A DNA stretch of 64,000 nucleotides, taken from contig NZ_JAPDOE010000001.1 of the NCBI RefSeq assembly GCF_026013365.1, positions 1,612,001 through 1,676,000 on the forward strand. Reading direction: 5' to 3'. The translations under genes were made by a program, and so were the position numbers. This DNA comes from Paenibacillus sp. LS1. GTDB taxonomy: Bacteria; Bacillota; Bacilli; Paenibacillales; Paenibacillaceae. Below, one piece after another: positions 37,489 to 46,269 of the stretch. The notes under the pieces were generated by a model. That model was not told the origin of the DNA and did not search any database. It saw nothing but the letters and a program-made list of their open reading frames with translations. Within the stretch, counting starts at the first letter, position 1; the number at the start of each line of letters is the position of its first letter.

Positions 37489-38169
37489 TTAGCGATATAA
37501 TTCAATAACCAGCTTTGCCAGATCCACATACATCGTTTGCGCGAACTCATACAAAGGTTGAATGGTTACATTTTGCAAAGGAGGTATAACAAGAATTAAT
37601 AGGAAGATAAAAATGGACCATTGCTCCACACCTTGCAGCTTGCGGCTGATTGAAGGTGGCAGTGCATCTTCTAGAATCCGATAACCATCCAACGGGGGCA
37701 ACGGAATCAAGTTAAACAGGAACAGGAAAAAGTTTGTTAGGTTAAAAATAGCGAAGAACGTCGTGATTGCTGTGAGCAGTCGCTCATTATCAATCCCGCC
37801 GAGTGCTCCTGAACCAACCAGTGAAGCATAGATGATTGTACCGATGATCGCGAGTAACAGATTGCTTAGAGGCCCTGCTGCAGATACGATGATGCCCATC
37901 AATCTAGGCTTGTCGAAGTTAGCCCGATTAACCGGAACCGGACGTGCCCAACCAAAACCGGCAATAATGAGCAGGAGCACACCAAACAAATCAAAGTGAA
38001 CAACCGGATTCAGTGTAACCCGACCCAACAGCTTGGCTGTCGGATCACCGAATTTGTTTGCAAAATATGCATGCGAGAATTCATGCACCGTAAATGCGAT
38101 CAGAATGGTCAGCAGGAAAAACGGAAGCTGATCGATCGGATAACGAAAGAACGAATTCCAAAAGTCCAT
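37489..38169 (-). CDS. site-2-type (M50 family) membrane metalloprotease
   Basis: A 226-aa integral membrane protein with the zinc motif HEFSH (29-33) in the first helix and the second-metal-site motif NLIPLPPLDGYRIL (about 147-160). Five to six membrane helices are predicted. No PDZ domain is present, so it belongs to the small rhomboid-like SpoIVFB/YwhC-type group rather than RseP. The substrate is unknown. It begins 3 nt after the prmA stop, so it is translated with prmA. The family acts in regulated intramembrane proteolysis. The link with rRNA-modification genes here may be only co-transcription. Confidence 0.9.
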   Translation of the reverse strand: MDFWNSFFRYPIDQLPFFLLTILIAFTVHEFSHAYFANKFGDPTAKLLGRVTLNPVVHFDLFGVLLLIIAGFGWARPVPVNRANFDKPRLMGIIVSAAGPLSNLLLAIIGTIIYASLVGSGALGGIDNERLLTAITTFFAIFNLTNFFLFLFNLIPLPPLDGYRILEDALPPSISRKLQGVEQWSIFIFLLILVIPPLQNVTIQPLYEFAQTMYVDLAKLVIELYR

Positions 38170-38172
38170 GGG

Positions 38173-39138
38173 TTACCCCTTTCTGGCTACAAACGCCAGC
38201 CAATCCTCATCACGGTGGATCGCACTCACTTCAAACCCGGAGGCTACCAGTGCATCATGCACAACCTGCTCTTTGTTCTTCCAAATGCCCGATACAATAT
38301 AGGTACCACCAGACTCAAGCGCATTATAGACATCATCTACGAATAACAAAATGATCTCAGCCAGAATGTTCGCCACGACAACCTTAACTGGCAGTTGCAC
38401 ACCAAGCGCAGGGTCCTGACTCCCGAGGACGGACAACAGATCACTCTCTTTAACCGTAATTTGTTGCTCCAGCCCATTCAGTTCCACATTTTCCCTGGCG
38501 CTGATTACTGCAACCGGATCAAGATCCAGCGCCAGTACATGTTTTGCCCCAAGTTTTATAGCTCCGATAGCCAAAATACCCGAACCTGTACCTACGTCAA
38601 TAAATTCCTCGCCGCCTTGAATAACCGTTTCCAGTGTGCGCAAGCAGAGGGAGGTCGTTGGGTGGGTTCCTGTACCAAAAGCCATGCCTGGATCAAGCTC
38701 AATTATTTTCTCATCTGGACTTTCTGGCGTATACTCTTCCCACGTTGGTTTGATCGTCAGACGTTCCGATACACGTACCGGCTTGAAATATTGCTTCCAG
38801 GCTGTTGCCCAATCATCTTCGTCCACTGTACGCGTCTCATAACGAACCTCACCAGTATCAATTCCGAATTCGGAGAGTTCCTCAATTCTCGGATGAACTT
38901 CGGACTGTAATGCAACCATATCCGTTCCTTCGGAAAAGTACCCTTTGATGACAGCAAAGCCTTCAGGAATATCATTCAAAGGAACGTCGTATAACTCACC
39001 ATACGTTGTGTCCCGTTTTTTATTTAAAGTACCGGACTCTTCAATCGAAACCCCTCCAGCACCCGCTTCATGTAAAAAATTCGAAATCATCTCCACAGCT
39101 TCTTCTGTGGTATGTATTGTTAGTTCATGCCATAACAT
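38173..39138 (-). CDS. prmA: ribosomal protein L11 methyltransferase
   Basis: A 321-aa SAM-dependent enzyme that trimethylates lysines of ribosomal protein L11. The N-terminal ferredoxin-like substrate domain (WHELTIHTTEEAVEMISNFL) is followed by a methyltransferase domain with DVGTGSGILAIGAIKLG (motif I) and VVANILAEI. The frame is open to 39174, but GAGGAGG lies 11 nt before the ATG at 39138. As in Bacillus it is near dnaJ, but two unrelated paralogous genes and two terminators separate them, so it is transcribed independently. Confidence 0.95.
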   Translation of the reverse strand: MLWHELTIHTTEEAVEMISNFLHEAGAGGVSIEESGTLNKKRDTTYGELYDVPLNDIPEGFAVIKGYFSEGTDMVALQSEVHPRIEELSEFGIDTGEVRYETRTVDEDDWATAWKQYFKPVRVSERLTIKPTWEEYTPESPDEKIIELDPGMAFGTGTHPTTSLCLRTLETVIQGGEEFIDVGTGSGILAIGAIKLGAKHVLALDLDPVAVISARENVELNGLEQQITVKESDLLSVLGSQDPALGVQLPVKVVVANILAEIILLFVDDVYNALESGGTYIVSGIWKNKEQVVHDALVASGFEVSAIHRDEDWLAFVARKG

Positions 39139-39220
39139 ACTTGGTTTTTCCTCCTCATTTTTCAAACATCCCAACTATTGTACTACACAAGCGAGCCGGA
39201 GCACAAAGCCGACCACTAAA

Positions 39221-39268
39221 AGAAAAACAAAACAGGATACCCGCAGTCTAACTGCTCGAATATCCTGT
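39221..39268 (-). terminator. intrinsic terminator upstream of prmA
   Basis: Minus strand: ACAGGATA...TATCCTGT with an inner GCAGT-TAG-ACTGC hairpin, followed by TTTGTTTTT. It ends the transcript of the gene pair at 39328-40289. Confidence 0.88.
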
Positions 39269-39327
39269 CATCTATTCAACCATATCTGTTTCATTTACTT
39301 CAGCATTTTGCATAATTCGAATCTCAC

Positions 39328-39720
39328 TTAGCAAAAACGTCCACCGTTCTGTGTGATCATCTCTGCGGCTTGCGGGAGCGAATCGTTGGACACGGACACG
39401 GTCAGCAAAATTTCTTGTTTTAGCCTGTTTGCCGAATCCTCTTCGGGCGTATCATACACCTGACCATTAGATAACATTTCCGTTTCATCACTAATCAGCG
39501 CAAGTACATTCAGTTCGCCACTAAATCCTCCGACGACAGCCGTAGGAGAATTATCGGAGCCCGTAACATCGTATGAGTCCAATGCAGAAGCTTCATTGCC
39601 AAGGCTCTCGATACTCAATTGGTTCGGGTGTAACAATTCCAGGGCTCTGCGTGCAGACTCGGCCTCAGTCCAGCTTGTAAATACAGCTTCGAGGGTCACT
39701 GCCGATCGATCTTCAGTCAT
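39328..39720 (-). CDS. unknown protein, distant paralogue of the gene at 39921
   Basis: A 130-aa protein of unknown function. A strand-helix pattern (VTLEAVFTSWTEAESARRAL, then ELLHPNQLSIESLG) is followed by a glycine-rich middle (TAVVGGFSGELN). A second strand-helix ends in ILLTVSVSNDSLPQAAEMI-TQNGGRFC. The ends match the neighbour at 39921 in layout (LLTV...II..GG). This suggests a two-part ferredoxin-like fold of the kind seen in stress-induced YflT-type proteins, which is inference. The ATG at 39720 overlaps the stop of the small YfhD-like gene by 8 nt and has GGGAG 4 nt upstream. Confidence 0.72.
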   Translation of the reverse strand: MTEDRSAVTLEAVFTSWTEAESARRALELLHPNQLSIESLGNEASALDSYDVTGSDNSPTAVVGGFSGELNVLALISDETEMLSNGQVYDTPEEDSANRLKQEILLTVSVSNDSLPQAAEMITQNGGRFC

Positions 39721-39892
39721 GAAGCTCCCGTCCCTGACGTCGATCAGCCGCTTCACTGCGTCGTAGTGCTTCTATATCTTCATGATCCGCAGCTTCAGCG
39801 CTGAATTCCACGTCCTCATTTTTAGCGGACTGCAATCGTTTCATCTTTTCCGTTTTCGTGAGAATCTTGCCTGGACGTTCATGTTCTGCCAT
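39713..39892 (-). CDS. YfhD-like small protein
   Basis: A 59-aa protein. It starts MAEHERPGKILTKTEKMKRL and has the segment DVEFSAEAADHEDIEALRR followed by SEAADRRQ. This matches the pattern of Bacillales YfhD-type small proteins (EFS-E-AD-ED-EA...AADRR); family membership is from memory and should be checked. GGAGG lies about 9 nt before the ATG at 39892. Its end overlaps the next gene by 8 nt (ATGACTGA), so it is translationally coupled to it. The protein is very hydrophilic and probably disordered. Its role is unknown. Confidence 0.75.
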   Translation of the reverse strand: MAEHERPGKILTKTEKMKRLQSAKNEDVEFSAEAADHEDIEALRRSEAADRRQGRELHD

Positions 39893-39920
39893 TGTTATGC
39901 TCCTCCTTCATATTGGGAAA

Positions 39921-40289
39921 CTAGATCATTCCACCGGCTTGTTCGATAATAGACATCGCGCGGTGATGTACCGATTCATCTACGATGACCGTTAGTAATA
40001 CATCCCTTCCTGTAGGTCCTCCCTGTCCGCCATCACTCATGCCGCTTGCAGAAGGGTCCGCCGCAGCCATAATTCCAGCACTGGCATTCGCCTGCATCGA
40101 ATCGGGCACCCATGATGAAAAACTGCCGGAAACGCCCGGCTTGTAGGAAGCCCCACTTGGTCCTACACCCGCATATCGGCTGAATCGATTAATCGACAGG
40201 TCCTCCACTCGCAATGCCTCCAGTTTTTTGGCTGCCCCTTGAGCTTGCTCCGGGCTATGAAAGTACGCCAAAATATTTTTCTCGGTCAT
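39921..40289 (-). CDS. unknown protein, distant paralogue of the gene at 39328
   Basis: A 122-aa protein of unknown function. The first part (ILAYFHSPEQAQGAAKKLEA, then LRVEDLSINRFSRY) looks like a strand-helix-strand unit. A Gly/Ser/Ala-rich low-complexity centre with AGIMAAADPSASGMSDGGQGG follows, then LLTVIVDESVHHRAMSIIEQ-AGGMI. It shares layout and both ends with the neighbour at 39328. The ATG at 40289 with AGGTGA about 5 nt upstream is preferred over the GTG at 40298. It heads the three-gene group after the dnaJ terminator. Confidence 0.72.
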   Translation of the reverse strand: MTEKNILAYFHSPEQAQGAAKKLEALRVEDLSINRFSRYAGVGPSGASYKPGVSGSFSSWVPDSMQANASAGIMAAADPSASGMSDGGQGGPTGRDVLLTVIVDESVHHRAMSIIEQAGGMI

Positions 40290-40463
40290 CCGCTTCACCT
40301 GCTTCCCTAATTTCTCGCATATCAGCTATGCATATCATTCTCGCCATGCTATCTTTCCGCAAGTTTGCTCAGAATATACTGAAATGCTCCCACAAATTGC
40401 TGTCGTGCTTTGTAGCATAAATCCATGGATTTTGCGAAAACCATTGAATTACTAAAAAAGGCG

Positions 40464-40508
40464 TAAAAAAAGGACACCCGCGGTAAAAACCGCTGTGGTG
40501 TCCTTTTG
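40464..40508 (-). terminator. intrinsic terminator of the dnaK operon
   Basis: Minus strand: AAAAGGACACC...GGTGTCCTTTTTTT with inner CGGT-TTTT-ACCG. It lies 20 nt after the dnaJ stop. Confidence 0.95.
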
Positions 40509-40527
40509 GGATTGCTATATTTTATTC

Positions 40528-41652
40528 TCAGTCGCCACGAAAGGCGCGTTTCACTCTGTCAAAGAAAGATTGTTCATGCTCATGTGTTTGCTCTCCATCC
40601 AGCGCAGCAATTTGGCGAAGCAGATCCTTCTGCTCGTCATTCAGCTTACTAGGTGTAACCACAACCACTTTCACATGCTGATCCCCTTGCCCCATACCGC
40701 GCAGGCGTGGAACACCTTTTCCTTTGAGACGGAAATACGTTCCCGTTTGTGTACCAGCTGGTACTTTCAACTTCACTTTCTCGGTCAACGTCGGGATCTC
40801 AACTTCATCTCCCAGAGCTGCCTGAGCAAAGGTAAGTGGAATTTCGCAATAAATGTCGTCGCCTTCACGCTCGAAGAAATCATGTGATTTCACGCGAATG
40901 ACAATATACAGATCTCCCGCTGGTCCGCCACGCAGGCCTCCCTCGCCTTCACCTGTCATACGCAGTTGCGCGCCGTCATCTACACCCGCTGGAATACGAA
41001 CATGGATTTTGCGTTGCTTGCGAACTTTACCGCTGCCACTGCACGTAGTACATTTTTCTTTGATAATTTGGCCCGAACCGCTACAGTTCGAACATGCACG
41101 ACGATTAACCATACGACCGAACGGTGTATTTTGCACGACTTCCTGCTGACCGCTACCTTGGCAGACCGAGCAGGTTTCCGGTTTCGTTCCAGGTTTCGCA
41201 CCTGAGCCATGACACGTATCACAGCCTTCGGTACGAGGAATCGTAATATCGGTTTCTTTGCCGAATACAGCTTCCTTGAACTCAATCGTCATCGTGTACT
41301 GTAGATCATTCCCCCGTTGCGGAGCATTTGGATCACGTCGTCCGCCGCCACCGCCGCCAAAGAACATATCGAAGATGTCGCCAAATCCGCCGCCGCCAAA
41401 ATCACCGCCACCACCGAATCCACCTTGATTCGGATCGACATGACCATATTGATCATACTGCGCACGCTTCTGACCGTCACTCACTACATCGTAAGCTTCT
41501 TTAACTTCTTTAAATTTAGCTTCCGCATCAGCAGCCTTGTTTACGTCAGGGTGATACTGACGGGCAAGCTTACGGTAAGCCTTTTTAATCTCATCGTCGT
41601 TAGCCGTTTTGCTAACGCCAAGCACCTCATAATAATCACGCTTTTCAGCCAC
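40528..41652 (-). CDS. dnaJ: co-chaperone DnaJ
   Basis: Hsp40 partner that delivers clients to DnaK and stimulates its ATPase. 374 aa. The J-domain has H34-P35-D36. A Gly/Phe-rich stretch (about 75-110, [19 protein letters not shown]) is followed by four zinc-binding CxxCxGxG repeats ([32 protein letters not shown]) and the substrate-binding C-terminal domain. It is the last gene of hrcA-grpE-dnaK-dnaJ, with a strong terminator after it. Confidence 0.98.
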   Translation of the reverse strand: MAEKRDYYEVLGVSKTANDDEIKKAYRKLARQYHPDVNKAADAEAKFKEVKEAYDVVSDGQKRAQYDQYGHVDPNQGGFGGGGDFGGGGFGDIFDMFFGGGGGGRRDPNAPQRGNDLQYTMTIEFKEAVFGKETDITIPRTEGCDTCHGSGAKPGTKPETCSVCQGSGQQEVVQNTPFGRMVNRRACSNCSGSGQIIKEKCTTCSGSGKVRKQRKIHVRIPAGVDDGAQLRMTGEGEGGLRGGPAGDLYIVIRVKSHDFFEREGDDIYCEIPLTFAQAALGDEVEIPTLTEKVKLKVPAGTQTGTYFRLKGKGVPRLRGMGQGDQHVKVVVVTPSKLNDEQKDLLRQIAALDGEQTHEHEQSFFDRVKRAFRGD

Positions 41653-41760
41653 TCTTCCACCCCCATATCATTCACCATATCGCACATCGTGACAAAAGGA
41701 AAGCCAAAGCACGGGAGCCCCGGCTATGACTTTCCCTCTAATTCGAACGTCACCGATGTT

Positions 41761-41784
41761 TAATTCGCGTAGAACTACGAATTA
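41761..41784 (-). other. hairpin overlapping the dnaK stop codon
   Basis: TAATTCG-C-GTAG-AA-CTAC-GAATTA forms a near-perfect stem of 11 pairs spanning the dnaK stop. It lacks a T tract, so it is more likely an mRNA stability or processing element in the dnaK-dnaJ junction than a terminator. Confidence 0.6.
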
Positions 41785-43626
41785 GTTTTGTTTTTTATCT
41801 TCGTCCACAACTTCGTAATCAGCGTCTACGACGTTGTCACGTTTAGCAGAACCTTGTTGCTCTTCAGCACCTTGTGCTTCTTGCTCTTGCGCCTGTGCTT
41901 GCTCATACAGTTTCACAGACAGTTGTTGAACGATCTCTGTCAGTTCTTCTGTAGCAGCTTTGATATCTTCCAGGTTGTCGGAAGCCAGAACGCCTTGCAG
42001 TTTTTCTTTAGCAGCATTAGCTTTTTCTACTTCGCCAGCGTCTGCTTTTTCGCCAAGATCTTTAATCGTTTTGTCAACAGAGTAGATCAGTTGATCTGCA
42101 CTGTTTTTCGCTTCAACGAGTTCTCTGCGTTTTTTATCTTCTTCAGCGTGCAGCTCAGCATCTTTCATCATTTGCTCAACTTCAGCATCGCTCAAACCGC
42201 TGGAAGAAGTGATTGTGATTTTTTGAGTTTTGTTTGTTCCTTTATCTGTTGCAGATACGTTAACGATACCGTTGGCATCAATATCGAAGCTAACTTCGAT
42301 TTGTGGAACGCCACGTGGAGCTGGTGGAATATCACCCAACATGAAACGTCCAAGCGATTTGTTACCCGCTGCCATCTCACGCTCACCTTGCAGAACATGA
42401 ATCTCAACGCTTGGTTGATTATCTGCATATGTGGAGAACACTTGAGATTTGCTTGTAGGGATCGTTGTGTTACGCTCGATCATTTTAGTGAATACGCCAC
42501 CCGCTGTTTCGATACCCAGGGACAATGGAGTTACGTCAAGCAATACAACGTCTTTCACATCACCTGTCAATACGCCCGCTTGTACAGCAGCACCCAATGC
42601 TACAACTTCATCAGGGTTAACGCCTTTGTGAGGATCTTTACCCGTCAGTTTTTTGATCGCTTCTTGTACTGCAGGAATACGTGTAGAACCACCAACCAAT
42701 ACGATCTTGTCGATATCGTTAGCTGTCATACCCGCATCGCTCAATGCACGACGAGTTGGTTCAAGCGTACGCTCAACCAGACCTTCAGAGATTTCTTCAA
42801 ATTTCGCACGGCTCAGGTTCAACTCCAAATGCTGAGGAACGCCATCAGCAACTGTGATGAACGGCAAGGAGATCGTTGTAGTCAATACGCCGGAAAGTTC
42901 TTTTTTCGCTTTTTCCGCTGCATCTTTCAAACGTTGAACCGCTGCTTTATCTTTACTCAAGTCAATGCCTTGATCTTTTTTGAATTCACTTACGAGATAA
43001 TCGATGATCACTTGGTCAAAGTCATCTCCGCCCAATTGGTTGTCCCCGCTAGTTGCTTTAACTTCGAAGAAGCCATCACCCAGTTCAAGAATGGATACGT
43101 CGAACGTACCGCCACCCAGGTCATATACGAGGATCGTTTGGTCTTCGGATTTCTCCATACCGTATGCCAAAGCTGCTGCTGTTGGCTCGTTGACGATACG
43201 CAGAACTTCCAGACCTGCAATTTTACCCGCATCTTTAGTTGCTTGACGCTGACTGTCATTGAAGTAAGCTGGTACAGTGATAACTGCTTGAGTTACCGTT
43301 TGACCCAGATAAGCTTCAGCATCGGATTTCAATTTTTGCAGGATGATTGCAGAAATCTCTTGTGCGGAGTAGTCTTTGCTATCAATTGTTTCCTTGTGGG
43401 AAGTACCCATGTGACGTTTGATCGACATGATGGTACGATCCGGATTTGTGATGGCTTGACGTTTTGCTGTTTCACCAACAACGCGCTCTCCATCTTTTTT
43501 GAAACCAACTACGGATGGAGTTGTACGTGCGCCCTCCGGATTTGGAATTACGACAGCCTCGCCGCCTTCCATTACTGCTACGCATGAGTTTGTTGTTCCT
43601 AAGTCAATACCGATTACTTTGCTCAT
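41782..43626 (-). CDS. dnaK: molecular chaperone DnaK (Hsp70)
   Basis: The 614-aa Hsp70 chaperone. ATPase domain with [49 protein letters not shown] and [11 protein letters not shown]. The linker [12 protein letters not shown] leads to the substrate-binding domain, and the lid helices end in a Gln/Glu/Ala-rich tail ([18 protein letters not shown]). It is the usual length for Gram-positive DnaK, lacking the 24-residue insert of Gram-negative enzymes. It belongs to the CIRCE-regulated operon. Confidence 0.99.
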   Translation of the reverse strand: MSKVIGIDLGTTNSCVAVMEGGEAVVIPNPEGARTTPSVVGFKKDGERVVGETAKRQAITNPDRTIMSIKRHMGTSHKETIDSKDYSAQEISAIILQKLKSDAEAYLGQTVTQAVITVPAYFNDSQRQATKDAGKIAGLEVLRIVNEPTAAALAYGMEKSEDQTILVYDLGGGTFDVSILELGDGFFEVKATSGDNQLGGDDFDQVIIDYLVSEFKKDQGIDLSKDKAAVQRLKDAAEKAKKELSGVLTTTISLPFITVADGVPQHLELNLSRAKFEEISEGLVERTLEPTRRALSDAGMTANDIDKIVLVGGSTRIPAVQEAIKKLTGKDPHKGVNPDEVVALGAAVQAGVLTGDVKDVVLLDVTPLSLGIETAGGVFTKMIERNTTIPTSKSQVFSTYADNQPSVEIHVLQGEREMAAGNKSLGRFMLGDIPPAPRGVPQIEVSFDIDANGIVNVSATDKGTNKTQKITITSSSGLSDAEVEQMMKDAELHAEEDKKRRELVEAKNSADQLIYSVDKTIKDLGEKADAGEVEKANAAKEKLQGVLASDNLEDIKAATEELTEIVQQLSVKLYEQAQAQEQEAQGAEEQQGSAKRDNVVDADYEVVDEDKKQN

Positions 43627-43787
43627 CCGAAAATTTCCTCCCTCTACAATTTAAAATGAATGGGTCTGATATGACCCTTATTAGATGTTCATGTTGCTAA
43701 TCGTGCTCTATGTGTACAAACCTTTATATTAAACTTCGCCCACATTGTTCAACCAAGGAAGCCGACTCATTCCTTCCAATACGGAAA

Positions 43788-44360
43788 TTATGAGCTGACT
43801 TTAACCATAGCTGGACGAAGCACTTTATCTTTCAACATGTAGCCTTTTTGGACTTCCTCAACAACGATACCTTCTTCGTATTCGTCGCTCTCCACTTGCA
43901 TGATTGCTTGGTGGAATTCAGGATTGAACGGTTGTCCTACCGATTCCATTGCTGTCAGTCCTTCATTCGTCATCACAGTTTCCAATTGACGGAAAATCAT
44001 TTGGATGCCTTTGGAGAAAGATTCGGACTCTGTTCCTTCCGGTACAGTAGCCATGGCGCGCTCGAAGTTATCAATAACCGGTACCAGTTCGGTGACCAGC
44101 TTCATCGAAGCGTATTTAGCCAATTCTTCTTTTTCCTTCTGTGTACGACGACGGAAGTTGTCAAAATCAGCTTGTGCACGGACATAACGCTGCTGTTGCT
44201 CCTCAGCTTCTGCCTTCAGACGTGCAAGCTCATCCTGCTCCTGATCAGCGATCTCTTCAGCTTGTGCTTCTGCAGCGCCAGCTTCATTGACAGGCTCCTG
44301 CTCAGCTGCTGTTACCTCTTGTTCTTCTGTAAATGATTGCTCCTCTTTCAAGATGTTCAC
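43788..44360 (-). CDS. grpE: nucleotide exchange factor GrpE
   Basis: Thermosensing nucleotide-exchange factor of DnaK. 190 aa. The acidic Glu/Gln/Ala-rich N-terminal tail (about 1-55) precedes a long coiled coil (about 55-110, RYVRAQADFDNFRRRTQKEKEE). A beta domain follows with the family signature FNPEFHQAIMQVESDE and VEEVQKGYMLKDKVLRPAMVKV. It lies between hrcA and dnaK in the heat-shock operon. Confidence 0.97.
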   Translation of the reverse strand: MNILKEEQSFTEEQEVTAAEQEPVNEAGAAEAQAEEIADQEQDELARLKAEAEEQQQRYVRAQADFDNFRRRTQKEKEELAKYASMKLVTELVPVIDNFERAMATVPEGTESESFSKGIQMIFRQLETVMTNEGLTAMESVGQPFNPEFHQAIMQVESDEYEEGIVVEEVQKGYMLKDKVLRPAMVKVSS

Positions 44361-44395
44361 CTCCTTATACGAATGAAATGGTTCATTCCCGTCTC

Positions 44396-45427
44396 TTATT
44401 TGAAACGATGCGTCAGCATCGCCGTCAAATCACGGGATAGTGTATTTAAAATATGAATGACACGTGCGTAATCCATCCGTGTGGGTCCCAGAATACCGAT
44501 CGAACCCAAAGCCTCGCCGTCCAATGAATAGGAGGCTGTAATCAGGCTGCAGTTAGCAAAGGCTTCATGATCATTCTCAGTGCCAATTCGCACCTGAATA
44601 CCAGATCCACCCGGCACGGGCATCATCAATTTCATGAGTGTTGGTGTCTCTTCCAGCAGGTCAAGAATATCTTTTACCTTTTCGATATCTTTAAACTCCG
44701 GTTGAGTCAACATGTTGGTGGCACCACTGAGGAACAGACGATTGTCATGTTCGTTGTCAAAGGCACTGTTCAGCACCTGCATAACTTCCTCATAACGTGT
44801 AATATGCCGTTCCATCTCTTGCCCAAGTTCGGTATAGAGACGGGACTTTAATTTGTAAATTGGTACGCCCACAAGCTTGGTATTTAACAGGCGAACCACA
44901 TTCTCCATCTCGGCGACCGAGATTTCTGGCGGAATCTGGACCGTCTTATTCTCTACCTGACCTGTGTTGGTCACAATGATTGCCACAGCTTCACTCTCGT
45001 TCAGCGGAAGCAATTGGAAGTGACGAAGGGACGTATGGAATACCTCCGGTCCAAGCAGGATCGAAGTATAATTCGTCATATGTGACAAAATATTGGATGC
45101 ATGCTGAATAACTTGTTCCATAACGTTCAGCTTTTCGGCGAAGAACGACTTCAGATCATCCAACTCTTGAGGCTCCACCTGATTCCAGGGAACCAAATGA
45201 TCGACATAATATCGATAGCCTTTATGGGATGGAATGCGTCCTGCCGATGTGTGCGGTTGTTCCAAGAAACCCATATCTTCAAGGTCCGCCATTTCATTAC
45301 GGATCGTCGCCGGACTGTATCCAACATCTCCCCTTTTGGAAATGCTCCGGGACCCTACGGGCTCAGCTGAACGGATATAGTCATCCACTATAGCGTTCAG
45401 AATCATTCGTTGACGCTCTGTTAACAT
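44396..45427 (-). CDS. hrcA: heat-inducible transcription repressor HrcA
   Basis: Repressor of class I heat-shock genes, binding CIRCE operators and folded with help from GroE. 343 aa. It has an N-terminal winged helix (LTERQRMILNAIVDDYIRSA, PVGSRSISKRGDVGYSPATIRNEMADLE), a GAF-like domain and a C-terminal dimerisation region. A perfect CIRCE lies 40 nt upstream, so HrcA represses its own operon. Confidence 0.98.
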   Translation of the reverse strand: MLTERQRMILNAIVDDYIRSAEPVGSRSISKRGDVGYSPATIRNEMADLEDMGFLEQPHTSAGRIPSHKGYRYYVDHLVPWNQVEPQELDDLKSFFAEKLNVMEQVIQHASNILSHMTNYTSILLGPEVFHTSLRHFQLLPLNESEAVAIIVTNTGQVENKTVQIPPEISVAEMENVVRLLNTKLVGVPIYKLKSRLYTELGQEMERHITRYEEVMQVLNSAFDNEHDNRLFLSGATNMLTQPEFKDIEKVKDILDLLEETPTLMKLMMPVPGGSGIQVRIGTENDHEAFANCSLITASYSLDGEALGSIGILGPTRMDYARVIHILNTLSRDLTAMLTHRFK

Positions 45428-45466
45428 GGTGAGTATCCCTCCTTCTGACTGTACTGTCCCATGTCG

Positions 45467-45493
45467 TTAGCACTCCGGTTAGATGAGTGCTAA
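45467..45493 (-). promoter_or_regulatory. CIRCE operator
   Basis: TTAGCACTC-CGGTTAGAT-GAGTGCTAA, a perfect 9-9-9 CIRCE, sits between the promoter and the hrcA start. It is the binding site of HrcA. Confidence 0.98.
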
Positions 45494-45504
45494 GCGGTAA
45501 TACA

Positions 45505-45534
45505 AAAATACCAAACTGACGTGAACATTGTCAA
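45505..45534 (-). promoter_or_regulatory. sigma-A promoter of the hrcA-grpE-dnaK-dnaJ operon
   Basis: Minus strand: perfect TTGACA at 45534-45529, an 18 nt spacer and TATTTT at 45510-45505, immediately upstream of CIRCE. Confidence 0.75.
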
Positions 45535-45619
45535 GTGAGTTTGATGAGTGGGCTCATCTATTTATAGTATAGACCAATGTCGGCGAGTACTAACAACATT
45601 ATTGAACATCCTTTGAAGT

Positions 45620-45671
45620 AAAAAGGACTGCATGTAGGGCAGAGGTTAACTCGGCTCAATCCATGCAGTCC
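45620..45671 (-). terminator. intrinsic terminator of the GNAT gene
   Basis: Minus strand: GGACTGCATG...CATGCAGTCC, 10 perfect pairs, followed by TTTTTAC. It lies just past the stop at 45681. Confidence 0.9.
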
Positions 45672-45680
45672 ATTCAGTTG

Positions 45681-46151
45681 TTAGGCGGAAACGTTAAGCT
45701 CTTTCAATACCGCGATCTCATCACAACAATCCTGCTTGCTGCAATGAACACAGTCGGTCCATACTTTCTCGGGGAAAATCTCTTTCTCCACCACGGCAAA
45801 GCCGTTTTTGAGGAAAAAGGATACTTCATAGGTCAACGCCATTACCTTTGGAATCTGTTGTTTTTCGGCTTCTTCTACCAATCGATCCAGCAATTTGGAG
45901 CCAATTCCGAGCCCTTTATGCCCTTCCGAGATACCGAGTGATCTGACTTCCACCAAATCATTCCCTAGACGACAAAGCGATCCGCAGCCCACCACTTCAC
46001 CATCGACTTCGGCTACAACAAAGTGCTCCAGCTGTCGGTGCAGTATTTCCCGTGATCGCGGAAGCATGATCCCACGCTCTGCATAGCCCTTAATCATTTC
46101 ATACAGTGGTTCAACATCTTCCGGCACGGCTTTTCTGCATATTACCGACAT
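45681..46151 (-). CDS. GNAT N-acetyltransferase (ArgA-type C-terminal domain fold)
   Basis: A 156-aa single-domain GNAT protein. VEVRSLGISEGHKGLGIGSKLLDRL carries the acetyl-CoA loop. The C-terminal segment EIFPEKVWTDCVHCSKQDCCDE is typical of the acetyltransferase domain of N-acetylglutamate synthases, and the cysteines in it are conserved there. Stand-alone members may acetylate glutamate in arginine synthesis. No arginine gene lies nearby, so the substrate stays open. It sits alone between hemW and hrcA with its own terminator. Confidence 0.85.
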   Translation of the reverse strand: MSVICRKAVPEDVEPLYEMIKGYAERGIMLPRSREILHRQLEHFVVAEVDGEVVGCGSLCRLGNDLVEVRSLGISEGHKGLGIGSKLLDRLVEEAEKQQIPKVMALTYEVSFFLKNGFAVVEKEIFPEKVWTDCVHCSKQDCCDEIAVLKELNVSA

Positions 46152-46269
46152 CCTGCTCTCCTCCTATTACCAAGCTTTCCAGAGGAAAGCTGACTTCGTA
46201 GTTGTTAAAATAACACGCTCTGTAAAATCAATATGAATAAATATACAACAAAGCGTATAGAATTTCAAG

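Noticed and set aside
41788-43587. Open frame of 599 codons on the plus strand opposite dnaK
   Set aside because: Cys- and Phe-rich composition and no ribosome binding site; it exists because dnaK has strongly biased codons. The minus-strand DnaK is unambiguous.
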